Shown here: positions 9,794 to 18,838 of the stretch, in pieces
Layout of the letters: every line of letters begins with the position of its first letter
Numbering within the stretch: position 1 is the first letter of the stretch
DNA from: Streptomyces sp. F001
GTDB taxonomy: Bacteria; Actinomycetota; Actinomycetes; Streptomycetales; Streptomycetaceae
DNA length: 64,000 nt
Assembly (NCBI RefSeq): GCF_004187715.1
Contig: NZ_QZWF01000006.1
Coordinates: 250,459-314,458 of the forward strand
Direction: 5' to 3'
Translations under genes and position numbers: made by a program
The notes under the pieces: generated by a model
Seen by the model: the letters and a program-made list of their open reading frames with translations, nothing else
What the model was told of the DNA's origin: nothing
The model's database searches: none

Positions 9794-9928
9794 TGCGTTC
9801 CTCCAGCACCTGAGTTCTCGGGGTTGAGGCAAGCCAATCACCCCCGTCCCGGGCCGCCAAATCGGGGGTTCGGAAGTGATCGAACGGGCTCCGTCATGCG
9901 ATCGGGAGTGACACTCGCACGATCATGG

Positions 9929-9940
9929 GAACAGATGTTC
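9929..9940. promoter_or_regulatory. LexA (SOS) box
   Basis: GAACAGATGTTC is a perfect match to the actinobacterial LexA core GAAC-N4-GTTC. A TATTCT hexamer, a plausible -10 for the gene starting at 9974, follows at once (9941-9946), so LexA bound here would block RNA polymerase. DNA-damage control of the radical-SAM gene is inferred. Confidence 0.75.
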
Positions 9941-9973
9941 TATTCTGTGGCCGAGCGACACCGAGGAGGCGTC

Positions 9974-11014
9974 ATGCGCTGGGAGAACCTCACCGTGGAG
10001 TCCGGCGAGCACAGCCGGGCCGACGCCGCGCTGTTCGGCGCGGACGCGGTGGTGACCAGGACCTTCGACACGCCCGAGTTCCGCGGGATCACCTTCCACG
10101 AGGTGCGGGCCCGCTCGATCCTCAACCGGGTGCCCGGGGCCTCCCGCATGCCCTTCGAGTGGACCGTGAACCCGTATCGGGGCTGCACGCACGCGTGCGT
10201 GTACTGCTTCGCGAGGAAGACGCACAGCTACCTGGACCTGGACACGGGGCTCGGCTTCGACTCGCAGATCGTGGTGAAGGTGAACGCACCCGAGCTGCTG
10301 CGCCGCCAGCTCGGCTCACGCCGCTGGCAGGGCGAGCACATCGCGATGGGCACCAACGTCGACTGCTACCAGCGCGCCGAGGGCCGCTACCGCCTGATGC
10401 CGGGCATCCTCGCCGCCCTGCGCGACCACGCGAACCCCTTCTCGATCCTGACGAAGGGCACCCTGATCCTGCGCGACCTGGACCTGCTGACGCAGGCCGC
10501 CCGGGTGACGGACGTCGGCATCTCCGTCTCGGTCGGTTTCACCGACACCGAGCTGTGGCGCACCGTCGAGCCGGGCACCCCGGCGCCGGAACGCCGCCTG
10601 GACGTCGTACGGACCCTGGGCGAGCACGGGATCGGCTGCGGTGTGCTGATGGCGCCGGTGATCCCGTTCCTGAGCGATCAGCCCGCCCAGCTGCGGGCCA
10701 CCGTGCGGGCGATCGCCGCCGCCGGGGCCACGTCGGTCACGCCGCTCGTGCTGCATCTGCGGCCCGGCGCGCGCGAGTGGTTCACGGCGTGGCTCGAGCG
10801 CCACCACCCGCACCTGGTGCGGCGGTACGAGCGGCTGTACGCGGACGGCGCCTACGCCCCGAAGTGGTACCAGCGCCGGATCACCCGTCAGGTCCACGAG
10901 CTGGCCCGGGAGTACGGCATCGGGCCGACCCGCGCGGGTATGCCGCGCCGGATCCGGGAACCCGAGCCGGCGCCTTCGGACCTGCGCGGGCCGACCCAAC
11001 TCTCGCTGATCTGA
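9974..11014 (+). CDS. Rv2578c-family radical SAM protein (spore photoproduct lyase-related)
   Basis: 346 residues. The [4Fe-4S]/SAM motif CX3CX2C is present as CTHACVYCF after NPYRGC, the hallmark of the Rv2578c/SplB-like group. Further conserved pieces: GTNVDCYQRAEGRYRLMPGIL, SILTKGTLILRD, VSVGFTDTELWRTVEPGTP. Function in this group is not established; kinship to spore photoproduct lyase and the LexA box 34 bases upstream point to a DNA-damage role, which is inference. ATG 9974 has GAGGAGG five bases upstream; the much longer upstream frame has no support. Confidence 0.9.
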   Translation: MRWENLTVESGEHSRADAALFGADAVVTRTFDTPEFRGITFHEVRARSILNRVPGASRMPFEWTVNPYRGCTHACVYCFARKTHSYLDLDTGLGFDSQIVVKVNAPELLRRQLGSRRWQGEHIAMGTNVDCYQRAEGRYRLMPGILAALRDHANPFSILTKGTLILRDLDLLTQAARVTDVGISVSVGFTDTELWRTVEPGTPAPERRLDVVRTLGEHGIGCGVLMAPVIPFLSDQPAQLRATVRAIAAAGATSVTPLVLHLRPGAREWFTAWLERHHPHLVRRYERLYADGAYAPKWYQRRITRQVHELAREYGIGPTRAGMPRRIREPEPAPSDLRGPTQLSLI

Positions 11015-11150
11015 GAGCGTTCGAGCGCAACCATCGACCCAATCGGGTCAAGTGCGATCAGAATATGTTCTTCCAGGCGTCCTGTTCGGGACGATGCGGC
11101 GAGGGCCGTGGGATGCGCGGCCCCGCAACCCTCCGTCCTGGGAGGACCCC

Positions 11151-12725
11151 ATGAACAAACGCGCAGCCGTGCTGTGCGGCGCCGCGCTCGTCGTGGCCGG
11201 CACCTTCACGGCAGTCCCCGCCGAGGCGAACGCCCCGCGCGCCGCTGAACCCGCCGCCACCACGAAACCGGCGTGGAAGAAGTGCGGCACCACCGATTAC
11301 CCGACGCTGCAGTGCGCGTCGCTGAAGGTGCCGCTCGACCACGCGAACCCGCACGGGCAGAAGATCACGCTGGCGCTGTCCCGCGTCCCGCACACCGCGA
11401 AGAGGTACCAGGGCCCGCTCTTGGTCAACCCCGGCGGTCCCGGCGGCAGCGGTCTGACCCTCGCCGGATTCGTCGCGTCCGCCCTGCCGAAGTCGGTTGC
11501 GGCGCAGTACGACGTCATCGGCTTCGACCCGCGCGGGGTGGGCGCGAGCAAACCGGCGCTGAACTGCGGGCCCGGCCACTTCGACCCGGCGCGCCCCGAC
11601 CCGAGGCCCGCCACGCCCGCCGCCGAGACGGCCAACCTCGCGCGCGCGAAGTCCTTCGCCGCCGCCTGCGGAAAGAAGTACGCGCGCGTGCTGCCGTACC
11701 TCGACACGGTCAGCGCCGCCGAGGACATGGAGTGGATCCGGCGCGCTCTGGGTGCGGAGCGGATCAACTACTTCGGCTACTCGTACGGCACGTACCTGGG
11801 CGCGGTCTACGCCAGGCGGCACCCGGAGCGGGTCCGTCGTGCGGTTCTGGACTCCGTCGTCGATCCCACCGGCGTCTGGTACGACAGCAACCTGGCGCAG
11901 GACCACGCCTTCGACGACCGCCACCGGGCCTTCATGAAGTGGGTGGCCAAGCACAACGCCGCCTACCGGCTGGGCACCGACCCGGCCCGGGTCGAGGCCA
12001 GGTGGTACGCGATGCGGGCGGCGCTGGCCGGGAAACCCGCGCGTGGCACGGTCGGCGCCGCCGAACTGGAGGACACCTTCCTGCCCGGCGGCTACTACAA
12101 CGGCTACTGGCCCCACCTCGCCGAGGCGTTCGCGGCGTACGTCAACGACAAGGATCCGGACCCGCTGGTCGAGGCGTACGAGGACTTCGGGGCCGTGGAT
12201 GCCTCCGACGAGAACGGCTACAGCATCTACACCGCGGTGCAGTGCCGGGACGCCGCATGGCCGCGTGACTGGCGCCAGTGGAGCAAGGACAACTGGGCGG
12301 TCCACGCGAAGGCACCGTTCATGACCTGGAACAACGCCTGGTACAACGCACCGTGCGCGTTCTGGCCGACGGACGCGCTCAAACCGGTGACCATCGCCAA
12401 CCGCCAACTGCCGCCGGTCCTGCTGTTCCAGGCGACGCACGACGCGGCCACCCCGTACCAGGGTGCCGCGACGGTCCACCGGCTGCTGCACCGCTCCAGC
12501 CTGGTCGTCGAGGCGGGCGGCGGGAACCACGGCATCACGCTGAGCGGGAACACCTGCCTGGACAAGCACCTGGCGGCCTATCTGACCGACGGCACGGTGC
12601 CGCGCGGGAGCGGCGGGGTCGACGCGGTGTGCAAGGCACTGCCCGACCCGAAGCCGCTGACCACCAGGGCGTCCGGCGCGAGCCGGGGTGCGACGCTGCA
12701 CAGGTTGCTGGGCTTCCGGGGCTGA
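11151..12725 (+). CDS. secreted tripeptidyl aminopeptidase (alpha/beta hydrolase, SlpD/SlpE/Tap-like)
   Basis: 524 residues. A signal peptide (MNKRAAVLCGAALVVAG..., cleavage near AEANA) precedes a mature alpha/beta hydrolase of the proline-iminopeptidase type. The oxyanion segment NPGGPGGSG, the nucleophile elbow GYSYGT, the acid in ATHDAATPY and the catalytic His in GGNHGIT are all present, as is the C-terminal Cys-rich TAP-like domain. In Streptomyces such enzymes trim tripeptides from secreted proteins or their propeptides. ATG 11151 has GGGAGG five bases upstream and is the only start that gives the signal peptide at the N terminus. Confidence 0.93.
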   Translation: MNKRAAVLCGAALVVAGTFTAVPAEANAPRAAEPAATTKPAWKKCGTTDYPTLQCASLKVPLDHANPHGQKITLALSRVPHTAKRYQGPLLVNPGGPGGSGLTLAGFVASALPKSVAAQYDVIGFDPRGVGASKPALNCGPGHFDPARPDPRPATPAAETANLARAKSFAAACGKKYARVLPYLDTVSAAEDMEWIRRALGAERINYFGYSYGTYLGAVYARRHPERVRRAVLDSVVDPTGVWYDSNLAQDHAFDDRHRAFMKWVAKHNAAYRLGTDPARVEARWYAMRAALAGKPARGTVGAAELEDTFLPGGYYNGYWPHLAEAFAAYVNDKDPDPLVEAYEDFGAVDASDENGYSIYTAVQCRDAAWPRDWRQWSKDNWAVHAKAPFMTWNNAWYNAPCAFWPTDALKPVTIANRQLPPVLLFQATHDAATPYQGAATVHRLLHRSSLVVEAGGGNHGITLSGNTCLDKHLAAYLTDGTVPRGSGGVDAVCKALPDPKPLTTRASGASRGATLHRLLGFRG

Positions 12726-12776
12726 GCGATCCGGCCCGTCGGGGGCGTTGTCAGACCCATGGTCCACCATGGACGC

Positions 12777-13364
12777 ATGAGTGAGCCGACCAGGATTGCC
12801 GTGGGAGATCGAGGCGTTCGCGGTGATGGGCGCGTGAGCGGCCTGCGGATCCGGGAACTGACCGCCGCCGACTGCGACCGCGTGGCCGAGATCCGCATCG
12901 GCGGCTGGCAGAGCGCGTACCGGGGCCTCATACCGCAGGAGTATCTCGACGCGCTCGACGTGGCGGAGGACGCCGAGCGCCACCGCACCCGCCTCGCCCA
13001 GGGCGACGGCAGCGTGGTGAACCTGGTCGCCGAACTGAACGGCGAGGTGCTCGGCTGGGCCTGCCACGGCCCGTACCGCGACGGCGAAGTCCGCACGGCC
13101 GACGCCGAGTTGTACGCGATATACGTGCATCCCGAGCGGTACGGCGCCGGCCTCGGACAGGCCCTGCTGGCCGAGTCGGTACGGCAGTGCACGGCCGCCG
13201 GACACGCCCGCATGCTCCTCTGGGTGCTCAAGGAGAACGCCCTCGCGCGGCGCTTCTACGAGCGGGCGGGATTCCGTACGGACGGGGCCGAGGAGCCGTT
13301 CGAGGTGGCCGGGGCTGCGGTGCCGGAGGTGCGGTACGTGCGGGAGCTGACCCGCGTCGAGTGA
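12777..13364 (+). CDS. GNAT family N-acetyltransferase
   Basis: 195 residues from the chosen start; the fold begins near residue 22 (LRIRELTAADCDRVAEI). The acetyl-CoA binding motif appears as LYAIYVHPERYGAGLGQALL and the last strand as ARRFYERAGFRTDG. Start is uncertain: ATG 12759, ATG 12777 or GTG 12834 are all in frame and none has a good ribosome site. Substrate is unknown. It ends twelve bases from the convergent HEAT-repeat gene. Confidence 0.85.
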   Translation: MSEPTRIAVGDRGVRGDGRVSGLRIRELTAADCDRVAEIRIGGWQSAYRGLIPQEYLDALDVAEDAERHRTRLAQGDGSVVNLVAELNGEVLGWACHGPYRDGEVRTADAELYAIYVHPERYGAGLGQALLAESVRQCTAAGHARMLLWVLKENALARRFYERAGFRTDGAEEPFEVAGAAVPEVRYVRELTRVE

Positions 13365-13375
13365 CCCGGCGGGCA

Positions 13376-13957
13376 TCACCCCTGCCGTTGCCGGGGCATG
13401 CGGGCCAGCGCGGCCACGGCGGCCTCGGCGAGCGCCGGGTGCGCGAGGGCTTCGTTCAGTACGGGCCGGGCGCGGACGTCGCCGAGCACCCCCAGCCCCT
13501 CCACGCAGGCGAGGGCCACGCGGCGGTACGGGTCGTGGGGGCGCAGCCGTCGCTCCAGCGTGGTGATCAGGGTGGGCACCGACTCCGGGGCGCGCAGTTC
13601 GACGAGGAGTCGGACCGGGTGCAGGGCGTAGGCGACGCGCAGTTCGTTGGTGGCGAGCGCGGCGGCGGCGCGGGCGGTGCGCGGATCGCCGAGGCGGGCG
13701 AGAGCATGGGCGGCGGAGGCGCAACGCGGTGGGTCGCGGTGGTTGAGGAGCAGGACGAGGGACTCGAAGGCCCGCCGGTCGCCCGCCAGCCCCAGCCGGA
13801 ACGCGGCCAGCTCCCTGGCCCACAGCGGCTGCCCCGCCGCGGTGAGCACACTCGCCAGCTCCTCGTGGTCCTCGGTCGCCACCAGATGCTCGTACGCCGC
13901 GGTGGCACCCGACTCCTGCCGTAAGCGCTCCGTGAGCGATCGCAACTCTTCGTCCAT
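13376..13957 (-). CDS. HEAT-repeat protein
   Basis: 193 residues made of alternating short amphipathic helices with A-A-x-A-L-A-R-L-G-D-P-R-type turns (HALARLGDPRTARAAAALA, ACVEGLGVLGDVRARPVLNE), typical of HEAT/PBS-lyase-like solenoids. No catalytic residues are evident, so a protein-binding role is likely. Streptomyces relatives are sometimes labelled adenylosuccinate lyase, which this sequence does not support. ATG 13957 is the first credible start; a longer frame adds only low-complexity residues. Confidence 0.75.
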   Translation of the reverse strand: MDEELRSLTERLRQESGATAAYEHLVATEDHEELASVLTAAGQPLWARELAAFRLGLAGDRRAFESLVLLLNHRDPPRCASAAHALARLGDPRTARAAAALATNELRVAYALHPVRLLVELRAPESVPTLITTLERRLRPHDPYRRVALACVEGLGVLGDVRARPVLNEALAHPALAEAAVAALARMPRQRQG

Positions 13958-14324
13958 GACGCCGAGGGTACAAACGATCTCGGTTCGAGGGACCCACATC
14001 ACAACGACAGAGGACTGGCGCGCTCGTTACCCGCGGGTTAAGCTCAGACGAGCGGGTTACCCACCCGCCCCTCCTCGCGACGGTTTGGTGACGCAGCCGT
14101 CGGGAGAGCAGTCGGTTCGGTACTTCACGTACCTGAGTACGACTCGGCCACGGGACAGGGCCGGTCGGCATCACCGTCCCTCGGACGTGTGCACGTCCGC
14201 AGCGACGCCACCGGGCGTGTGCGCTTGCAGCCCGGTACCACCCGCACTCCTCACGCACCGGGTGCGCCCCTCGGCGCACCCGGCCGCGTTCCCAGACGTC
14301 ACCCTCATTTCCAGGAGTCCCGCG
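13958..14324. promoter_or_regulatory. 367-base control region between the HEAT-repeat and hydroxyacyl-CoA dehydrogenase genes
   Basis: No gene is seen. The region holds a near-perfect palindrome GTTACCCGCGGGTTAA at 14026-14041 and a related half-site GGGTTACCC at 14052-14060. It also has TACCTGAGTACGAC around 14128-14141. These are candidate operators for the downstream dehydrogenase, perhaps read by the TetR regulator at 16267. CCAGGAG lies six bases before the ATG at 14325. Confidence 0.4.
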
Positions 14325-16130
14325 ATGGCCACTCCCCTGTCCGACACCCCTCTGTCCCCGCTCAAGACCGTTGCCGTCGTCGGCCTCGGCACCATGGGCA
14401 CCGGTATCGCCGAGGTCCTGGCCAAGGCCGGTCGCGAGGTCGTCGGTATCGACGTCAGCGAAGCTCAGGCCGCCCGGTGCGTCGCCGCCCTGGAGGCCTC
14501 CACGGCCCGCGCCGTGGAGCGGGGCCGGCTGACCGAGCAGGAGCGCGCGGACGCCCTCGCCCGGGTCCGTACCGCCACCGATCTGGGCGCGGCGGCCGAC
14601 GCCGACCTGGTCATCGAGGTGGCGCCGGAGTCGTACGAGATCAAGCAGCAGATCTTCCGCGAGCTGGACGGGATCGTCCGCCCGGAGACGATCCTCGCGA
14701 CCGGCACCAACGCCCTGTCCGTCACGCGCCTGGCCGCCGACTCGGCGCGTCCCGAGCGGGTGCTCGGGCTGCACTTCTTCAACCCGGCGCCGGCGATGAA
14801 GCTGGTCGAGGTCGTCTCCTCGGTGCTGACCGCGCCCGCCGCCGTCAGCGCCGTCACCAGCCTCGCCCTCGACCTCGGCAAGGAGCCCGTCGCGGTCGGT
14901 GACCGGCCCGGATTCGTCGCCGACGGGCTGCTGTTCGGCTACCTCAACCAGGCAGCCGCGATGTACGAGGCGAAGTACGCCTCCCGGGAGGACATCGACG
15001 CGGCGATGCGACTCGGCTGCGGGCTGCCCATGGGCCCGCTGGCTCTGCTCGACCTGATCGGCATCGACACCGCGCGCACCGTTCTGGACGCCATGTACGC
15101 GCAGTCCCGCGACCGGCTGCACGCCCCCGCGCCGATCCTGAAGCAGCTCAGCGAGGCGGGCCTGACGGGCCGTAAGTCGGGCCGCGGCTTCTACACCTAC
15201 GACGCTCCGGGCAGTGCCACCGTCGTGCCCGACGCGCTGACGCCGCGGTCCGGCGACTCCCGGACGCCGGGCCGTACGGTCCGCTCGGTCGGCGTCGCGG
15301 GCTCCGGCACCATGGCGTCCGGCATCGCCGAGGTCTTCGCCAAGGCGGGCTACGACGTGGTCCTCGCCGCCCGCAGCGCGGAGAAGGCCGAGGCCGCCAA
15401 GGCCCGGATCGGCAAGTCGCTCTCGCGCTCGGTCGACAAGGGCAGGCTGACGGCCCAGGCGGCGGCGCAGACGCTGGACCGGATCACGCCGGCGGGCTCG
15501 TACGACGCCTTCGCCGAGGTCGACCTGGCGGTCGAGGCCGTCGCCGAGGACCTGGAGGTCAAGCGGCAGCTGTTCGCGACGCTGGACAAGGTCTGCAAGC
15601 CGGGCGCGGTCCTGGCGACCACCACCTCGTCGCTGCCGGTCGTCGCCTGCGCCCGCGCCACCTCGCGTCCGCAGGACGTGATCGGCATGCACTTCTTCAA
15701 CCCGGCGCCGGCGATGAAGCTGGTCGAGGTCGTGCGTACGGTGCTGACGGCGGACGACGTCCACGCGACGGTTCACGAGGTCTGCGGCACGATCAGGAAG
15801 CACGCCGTCGACTGTGGTGACCGGGCCGGATTCATCGTCAACGCGCTGCTCTTCCCGTACCTGAACAACGCGATCAAGATGGTGCAGGACCACTATGCGT
15901 CGCTCGACGACATCGACGCGGCGATGAAGCTGGGCGGCGGCTACCCGATGGGCCCCTTCGAGCTGCTGGACGTCGTCGGCCTGGATGTCTCGCTGGCCAT
16001 CGAGAAGGTCCTGCACCGCGAGTTCCGCGACCCGGGCCTCGCCCCGGCGCCGCTCCTGGAGCACCTGGTGGCCGCGGGCTGCCTCGGCCGCAAGACGGGC
16101 CGCGGCTTCCGCGAATATGCCCGCCGCTGA
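14325..16130 (+). CDS. fused tandem 3-hydroxyacyl-CoA (3-hydroxybutyryl-CoA) dehydrogenase
   Basis: 601 residues formed by two full 3-hydroxyacyl-CoA dehydrogenase units (about 10-290 and 315-600). Each unit has an NAD-binding loop (GLGTMGTG; GSGTMASG, where the third Gly of GxGxxG is Ala) and the His-Glu dyad segment HFFNPAPAMKLVEVV. The family's active-site Asn after the PGF motif is kept in the second unit (AGFIVNALL) but is Asp in the first (PGFVADGLL), so the two halves may differ in activity. The likely reaction is NAD(P)-dependent acetoacetyl-CoA / 3-hydroxybutyryl-CoA interconversion, feeding crotonyl-CoA to the Ccr pathway encoded 1.4 kb downstream. ATG 14325 follows CCAGGAG. Confidence 0.9.
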   Translation: MATPLSDTPLSPLKTVAVVGLGTMGTGIAEVLAKAGREVVGIDVSEAQAARCVAALEASTARAVERGRLTEQERADALARVRTATDLGAAADADLVIEVAPESYEIKQQIFRELDGIVRPETILATGTNALSVTRLAADSARPERVLGLHFFNPAPAMKLVEVVSSVLTAPAAVSAVTSLALDLGKEPVAVGDRPGFVADGLLFGYLNQAAAMYEAKYASREDIDAAMRLGCGLPMGPLALLDLIGIDTARTVLDAMYAQSRDRLHAPAPILKQLSEAGLTGRKSGRGFYTYDAPGSATVVPDALTPRSGDSRTPGRTVRSVGVAGSGTMASGIAEVFAKAGYDVVLAARSAEKAEAAKARIGKSLSRSVDKGRLTAQAAAQTLDRITPAGSYDAFAEVDLAVEAVAEDLEVKRQLFATLDKVCKPGAVLATTTSSLPVVACARATSRPQDVIGMHFFNPAPAMKLVEVVRTVLTADDVHATVHEVCGTIRKHAVDCGDRAGFIVNALLFPYLNNAIKMVQDHYASLDDIDAAMKLGGGYPMGPFELLDVVGLDVSLAIEKVLHREFRDPGLAPAPLLEHLVAAGCLGRKTGRGFREYARR

Positions 16131-16193
16131 GCGTCCCGGCGACTGGTTCCGCGCGGGCGCGGAGTGGGGCGGACTGCTCGACCCGGCCGGTTC

Positions 16194-16218
16194 TCCCCCG
16201 CCCTTCCAGGGCGGGGGA
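16194..16218 (+). terminator. hairpin after the dehydrogenase gene
   Basis: A perfect 10-bp stem (TCCCCCGCCC / GGGCGGGGGA) with loop TTCCA, followed by AA and no U-run. It lies 64 bases after the dehydrogenase stop and 48 before the TetR start, so it probably separates the two transcripts. Confidence 0.6.
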
Positions 16219-16266
16219 AACCCCGGACCTGCGCATCGAGCTGCGCACATGCAGTACGTTCGGGGC

Positions 16267-17076
16267 ATGTCCCAGCCCGCCAAGTCCTCACGTACACCAG
16301 CCGCGCCCGACGCACCCGAGAGTGCCGCAGGCAGTCGCGCCGCCGCCCAACGGCTGAAAATGCGCCGGGAGCTGGCGGCCGCGGCGATGGAGCTGTTCGC
16401 GACCAAGGGGTACGAGGCGACCACCGTCGACGAGATCGCGGCCGCGGCCGGGGTCGCCCGCCGCACCTTCTTCCGCCACTTCCGCTCGAAGGAAGAGGCG
16501 ATCTTCCCCGACCACGACGACACCCTGATCCGGGCCGAGGCGGTGCTCAACGCGGCACCCGCGCACGAGCACCCGCTCGACACGGTGTGCCGCGGGATCA
16601 AGGAAGTCATGAAGATGTACGCGGGCCGGCCGGAGATCTCGGTCGCCCGCTACAAGCTCACGCGCGAGGTGCCCACCCTGCGCGAGGCGGAGATCGCGTC
16701 GGTGGCCCGCTACGAGCGCCTCTTCACCCGCTATCTGCTCGGCCACTTCGACGAGCACGCGCACGACGACGACGCCAACGACGACCCCCTGCTGGCCGAG
16801 GTCGCCGCCTCCGCCGTGGTCACCGCCCACAACCACGTGCTGCGGCGCTGGCTGCGGGCCGGCGGCCAGGGGGACGTGGAGGCACAGCTCGACCATGCCT
16901 TCGCGATCGTGCGGAAGACGTTCGGGGCAGGCATCGGAATCGGACGCTCCGCGGCGCCGAAGCCGGCCCCCGCCTCGGTCTCGACGCAGGGCGAGGTGCT
17001 GGTGACGGTGGCCCGTACCGACGCGCCGCTGGACGAGGTCATGCGGACCATCGAGGAGGCCCTCCGGGACCGCTGA
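16267..17076 (+). CDS. TetR/AcrR family transcriptional regulator
   Basis: 269 residues. The N-terminal helix-turn-helix is clear at about 42-76 (AMELFATKGYEATTVDEIA, then GVARRTFFRHFRSKEEAIF). The C-terminal ligand domain is Ala-rich with an Asp/His stretch HAHDDDANDD. It lies between the hydroxybutyryl-CoA dehydrogenase and ccr genes, so it is a candidate regulator of the ethylmalonyl-CoA pathway; this rests on position only. Start ATG 16267 is chosen; ATG 16249 is six codons longer and also possible. Confidence 0.88.
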   Translation: MSQPAKSSRTPAAPDAPESAAGSRAAAQRLKMRRELAAAAMELFATKGYEATTVDEIAAAAGVARRTFFRHFRSKEEAIFPDHDDTLIRAEAVLNAAPAHEHPLDTVCRGIKEVMKMYAGRPEISVARYKLTREVPTLREAEIASVARYERLFTRYLLGHFDEHAHDDDANDDPLLAEVAASAVVTAHNHVLRRWLRAGGQGDVEAQLDHAFAIVRKTFGAGIGIGRSAAPKPAPASVSTQGEVLVTVARTDAPLDEVMRTIEEALRDR

Positions 17077-17095
17077 GCGCCCACAGCACAGTGAC

Positions 17096-17124
17096 AACGG
17101 CCACCCCATCGGGGTGGCCGTTTT
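17096..17124 (+). terminator. strong intrinsic terminator after the TetR gene
   Basis: A 12-bp perfect stem (AACGGCCACCCC / GGGGTGGCCGTT, loop ATC) followed by T residues. It insulates the ccr promoter region from upstream transcription. Confidence 0.9.
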
Positions 17125-17232
17125 GGCATGTCAGAGCCCTCTTTCGCCCGTTTCCCAGCCCGCATACGATCGATCATCGCTCATTTGTTACGTAAAGATT
17201 TCGCCTGAGCGGAACTTCTGGCACCCAGTGCC

Positions 17233-17261
17233 TTGCCAGGTGACACGGGGTGCCATACGTT
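17233..17261 (+). promoter_or_regulatory. candidate promoter of the ethylmalonyl-CoA operon, with 5' UTR hairpin
   Basis: TTGCCA (17233-17238) and TACGTT (17256-17261) are separated by 17 bases, giving a leader of about 220 bases before ccr. Just upstream is GGCAC-CCA-GTGCC (17220-17232), a possible operator abutting the -35. The leader contains a hairpin GCCGGCGT/ACGCCGGC (17277-17307). A cobalamin riboswitch was looked for because the operon makes a B12 enzyme, and none is visible. The rest of the 410 bases between 17077 and 17486 shows nothing else. Confidence 0.5.
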
Positions 17262-17486
17262 GATGTTGTCCGGGCGGCCGGCGTGCAGCGACCTTTCGTA
17301 CGCCGGCTGTCCCCGCAAGCCCACGGCCTGCGCGCCCGGACGCCTGCGTCACAGGCAACCTCCCGCGCCACAAAGCGCTGCCGAACAGCACCACCCGCCG
17401 AACCGACGGCAACCCCCAACCCTCAGCAGCACCGACGTAACCCTCAGCGCCCTTCCCTCGGGGCGCGTATCGCCGGAGGCAACACC

Positions 17487-18830
17487 GTGACCGTGAAGAA
17501 CATCCTGGACGCGATCCAGTCGCCGGACTCGACGCCGGCCGACTTCGTCGCTCTCCCCCTCCCCGAGTCGTACCGCGCGATCACCGTGCACAAGGACGAG
17601 ACGGAGATGTTCGCGGGCCTCGCGACCCGCGACAAGGACCCCCGCAAGTCGATCCACCTGGACGAGGTGCCGGTGCCCGAGCTGGGCCCGGGCGAGGCCC
17701 TGGTGGCCGTCATGGCCTCCTCGGTGAACTACAACTCGGTGTGGACCTCGATCTTCGAGCCACTGTCCACCTTCGGCTTCCTGGAGCGCTACGGCCGGCT
17801 CAGCGAGCTCACCAAGCGCCACGACCTGCCGTACCACATCATCGGCTCCGACCTCGCGGGCGTCGTCCTGCGCACCGGCCCCGGCGTCAACGCCTGGCAG
17901 CCGGGCGACGAGGTCGTCGCGCACTGTCTGTCGGTCGAGCTGGAGTCCAGCGACGGCCACAACGACACCATGCTCGACCCCGAGCAGCGCATCTGGGGCT
18001 TCGAGACCAACTTCGGCGGCCTCGCCGAGATCGCGCTGGTCAAGTCCAACCAGCTGATGCCCAAGCCCCAGCACCTGAGCTGGGAGGAGGCTGCGGCCCC
18101 CGGGCTGGTGAACTCCACGGCGTACCGGCAGCTGGTCTCCCGCAACGGCGCCGGCATGAAGCAGGGCGACAACGTCCTCATCTGGGGCGCGAGCGGTGGC
18201 CTCGGCTCGTACGCCACGCAGTTCGCCCTCGCGGGCGGCGCCAACCCGATCTGTGTCGTCTCCTCGCCGCAGAAGGCGGAGATCTGCCGCGCCATGGGTG
18301 CCGAGGCGATCATCGACCGCACCGCCGAGGACTACAAGTTCTGGAAGGACGAGCACACCCAGGACCCGAAGGAGTGGAAGCGCTTCGGCAAGCGCATCCG
18401 CGAGCTGACCGGCGGCGAGGACGTCGACATCGTCTTCGAGCACCCCGGCCGCGAGACCTTCGGTGCGTCGGTGTACGTGACGCGCAAGGGCGGCACGATC
18501 GTCACCTGCGCCTCCACCTCCGGCTACAACCACGAGTACGACAACCGCTACCTGTGGATGTCCCTGAAGCGCATCATCGGCTCGCACTTCGCCAACTACC
18601 GCGAGGCGTGGGAGGCCAACCGGCTGATCGCCAAGGGCAAGATCCACCCGACGCTGTCGAAGGTCTACTCCCTGGAGGAGACCGACCAGGCCGCGTACGA
18701 CGTGCACCGCAACCTCCACCAGGGCAAGGTCGGCGTGCTCTGCCTGGCGCCCGAGGAGGGTCTCGGCGTGCACGACGAGGAGATGCGCGCCAAGCACGTC
18801 GACGCCATCAACCGCTTCCGGAACATCTGA
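17487..18830 (+). CDS. ccr: crotonyl-CoA carboxylase/reductase
   Basis: 447 residues, the usual length. It reductively carboxylates crotonyl-CoA with NADPH and CO2 to (2S)-ethylmalonyl-CoA, the key step of the ethylmalonyl-CoA pathway and a source of polyketide extender units. It is an MDR-superfamily protein: NADPH loop GASGGLG at 234-240. The CO2-binding residues known from the Kitasatospora enzyme are present: Asn81 (SVNYNSVW), Phe172-Glu173 (IWGFETNF) and His367 (IIGSHFANYREAWEANR). GTG 17487 follows CGGAGG at eight bases. First gene of the operon, eight bases before meaA. Confidence 0.97.
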   Translation: MTVKNILDAIQSPDSTPADFVALPLPESYRAITVHKDETEMFAGLATRDKDPRKSIHLDEVPVPELGPGEALVAVMASSVNYNSVWTSIFEPLSTFGFLERYGRLSELTKRHDLPYHIIGSDLAGVVLRTGPGVNAWQPGDEVVAHCLSVELESSDGHNDTMLDPEQRIWGFETNFGGLAEIALVKSNQLMPKPQHLSWEEAAAPGLVNSTAYRQLVSRNGAGMKQGDNVLIWGASGGLGSYATQFALAGGANPICVVSSPQKAEICRAMGAEAIIDRTAEDYKFWKDEHTQDPKEWKRFGKRIRELTGGEDVDIVFEHPGRETFGASVYVTRKGGTIVTCASTSGYNHEYDNRYLWMSLKRIIGSHFANYREAWEANRLIAKGKIHPTLSKVYSLEETDQAAYDVHRNLHQGKVGVLCLAPEEGLGVHDEEMRAKHVDAINRFRNI

Positions 18831-18838
18831 GGTCATAG

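Noticed and set aside
11058..16610. 1850-codon open frame on the minus strand
   Set aside because: It lies opposite well-supported genes (aminopeptidase, dehydrogenase); its translation is Arg/Gly/Val-rich with no domain. High G+C leaves long stop-free shadows.
17125..17486. Cobalamin riboswitch before ccr-meaA
   Set aside because: No B12-box sequence or matching multi-stem layout is visible in the leader; only simple hairpins.
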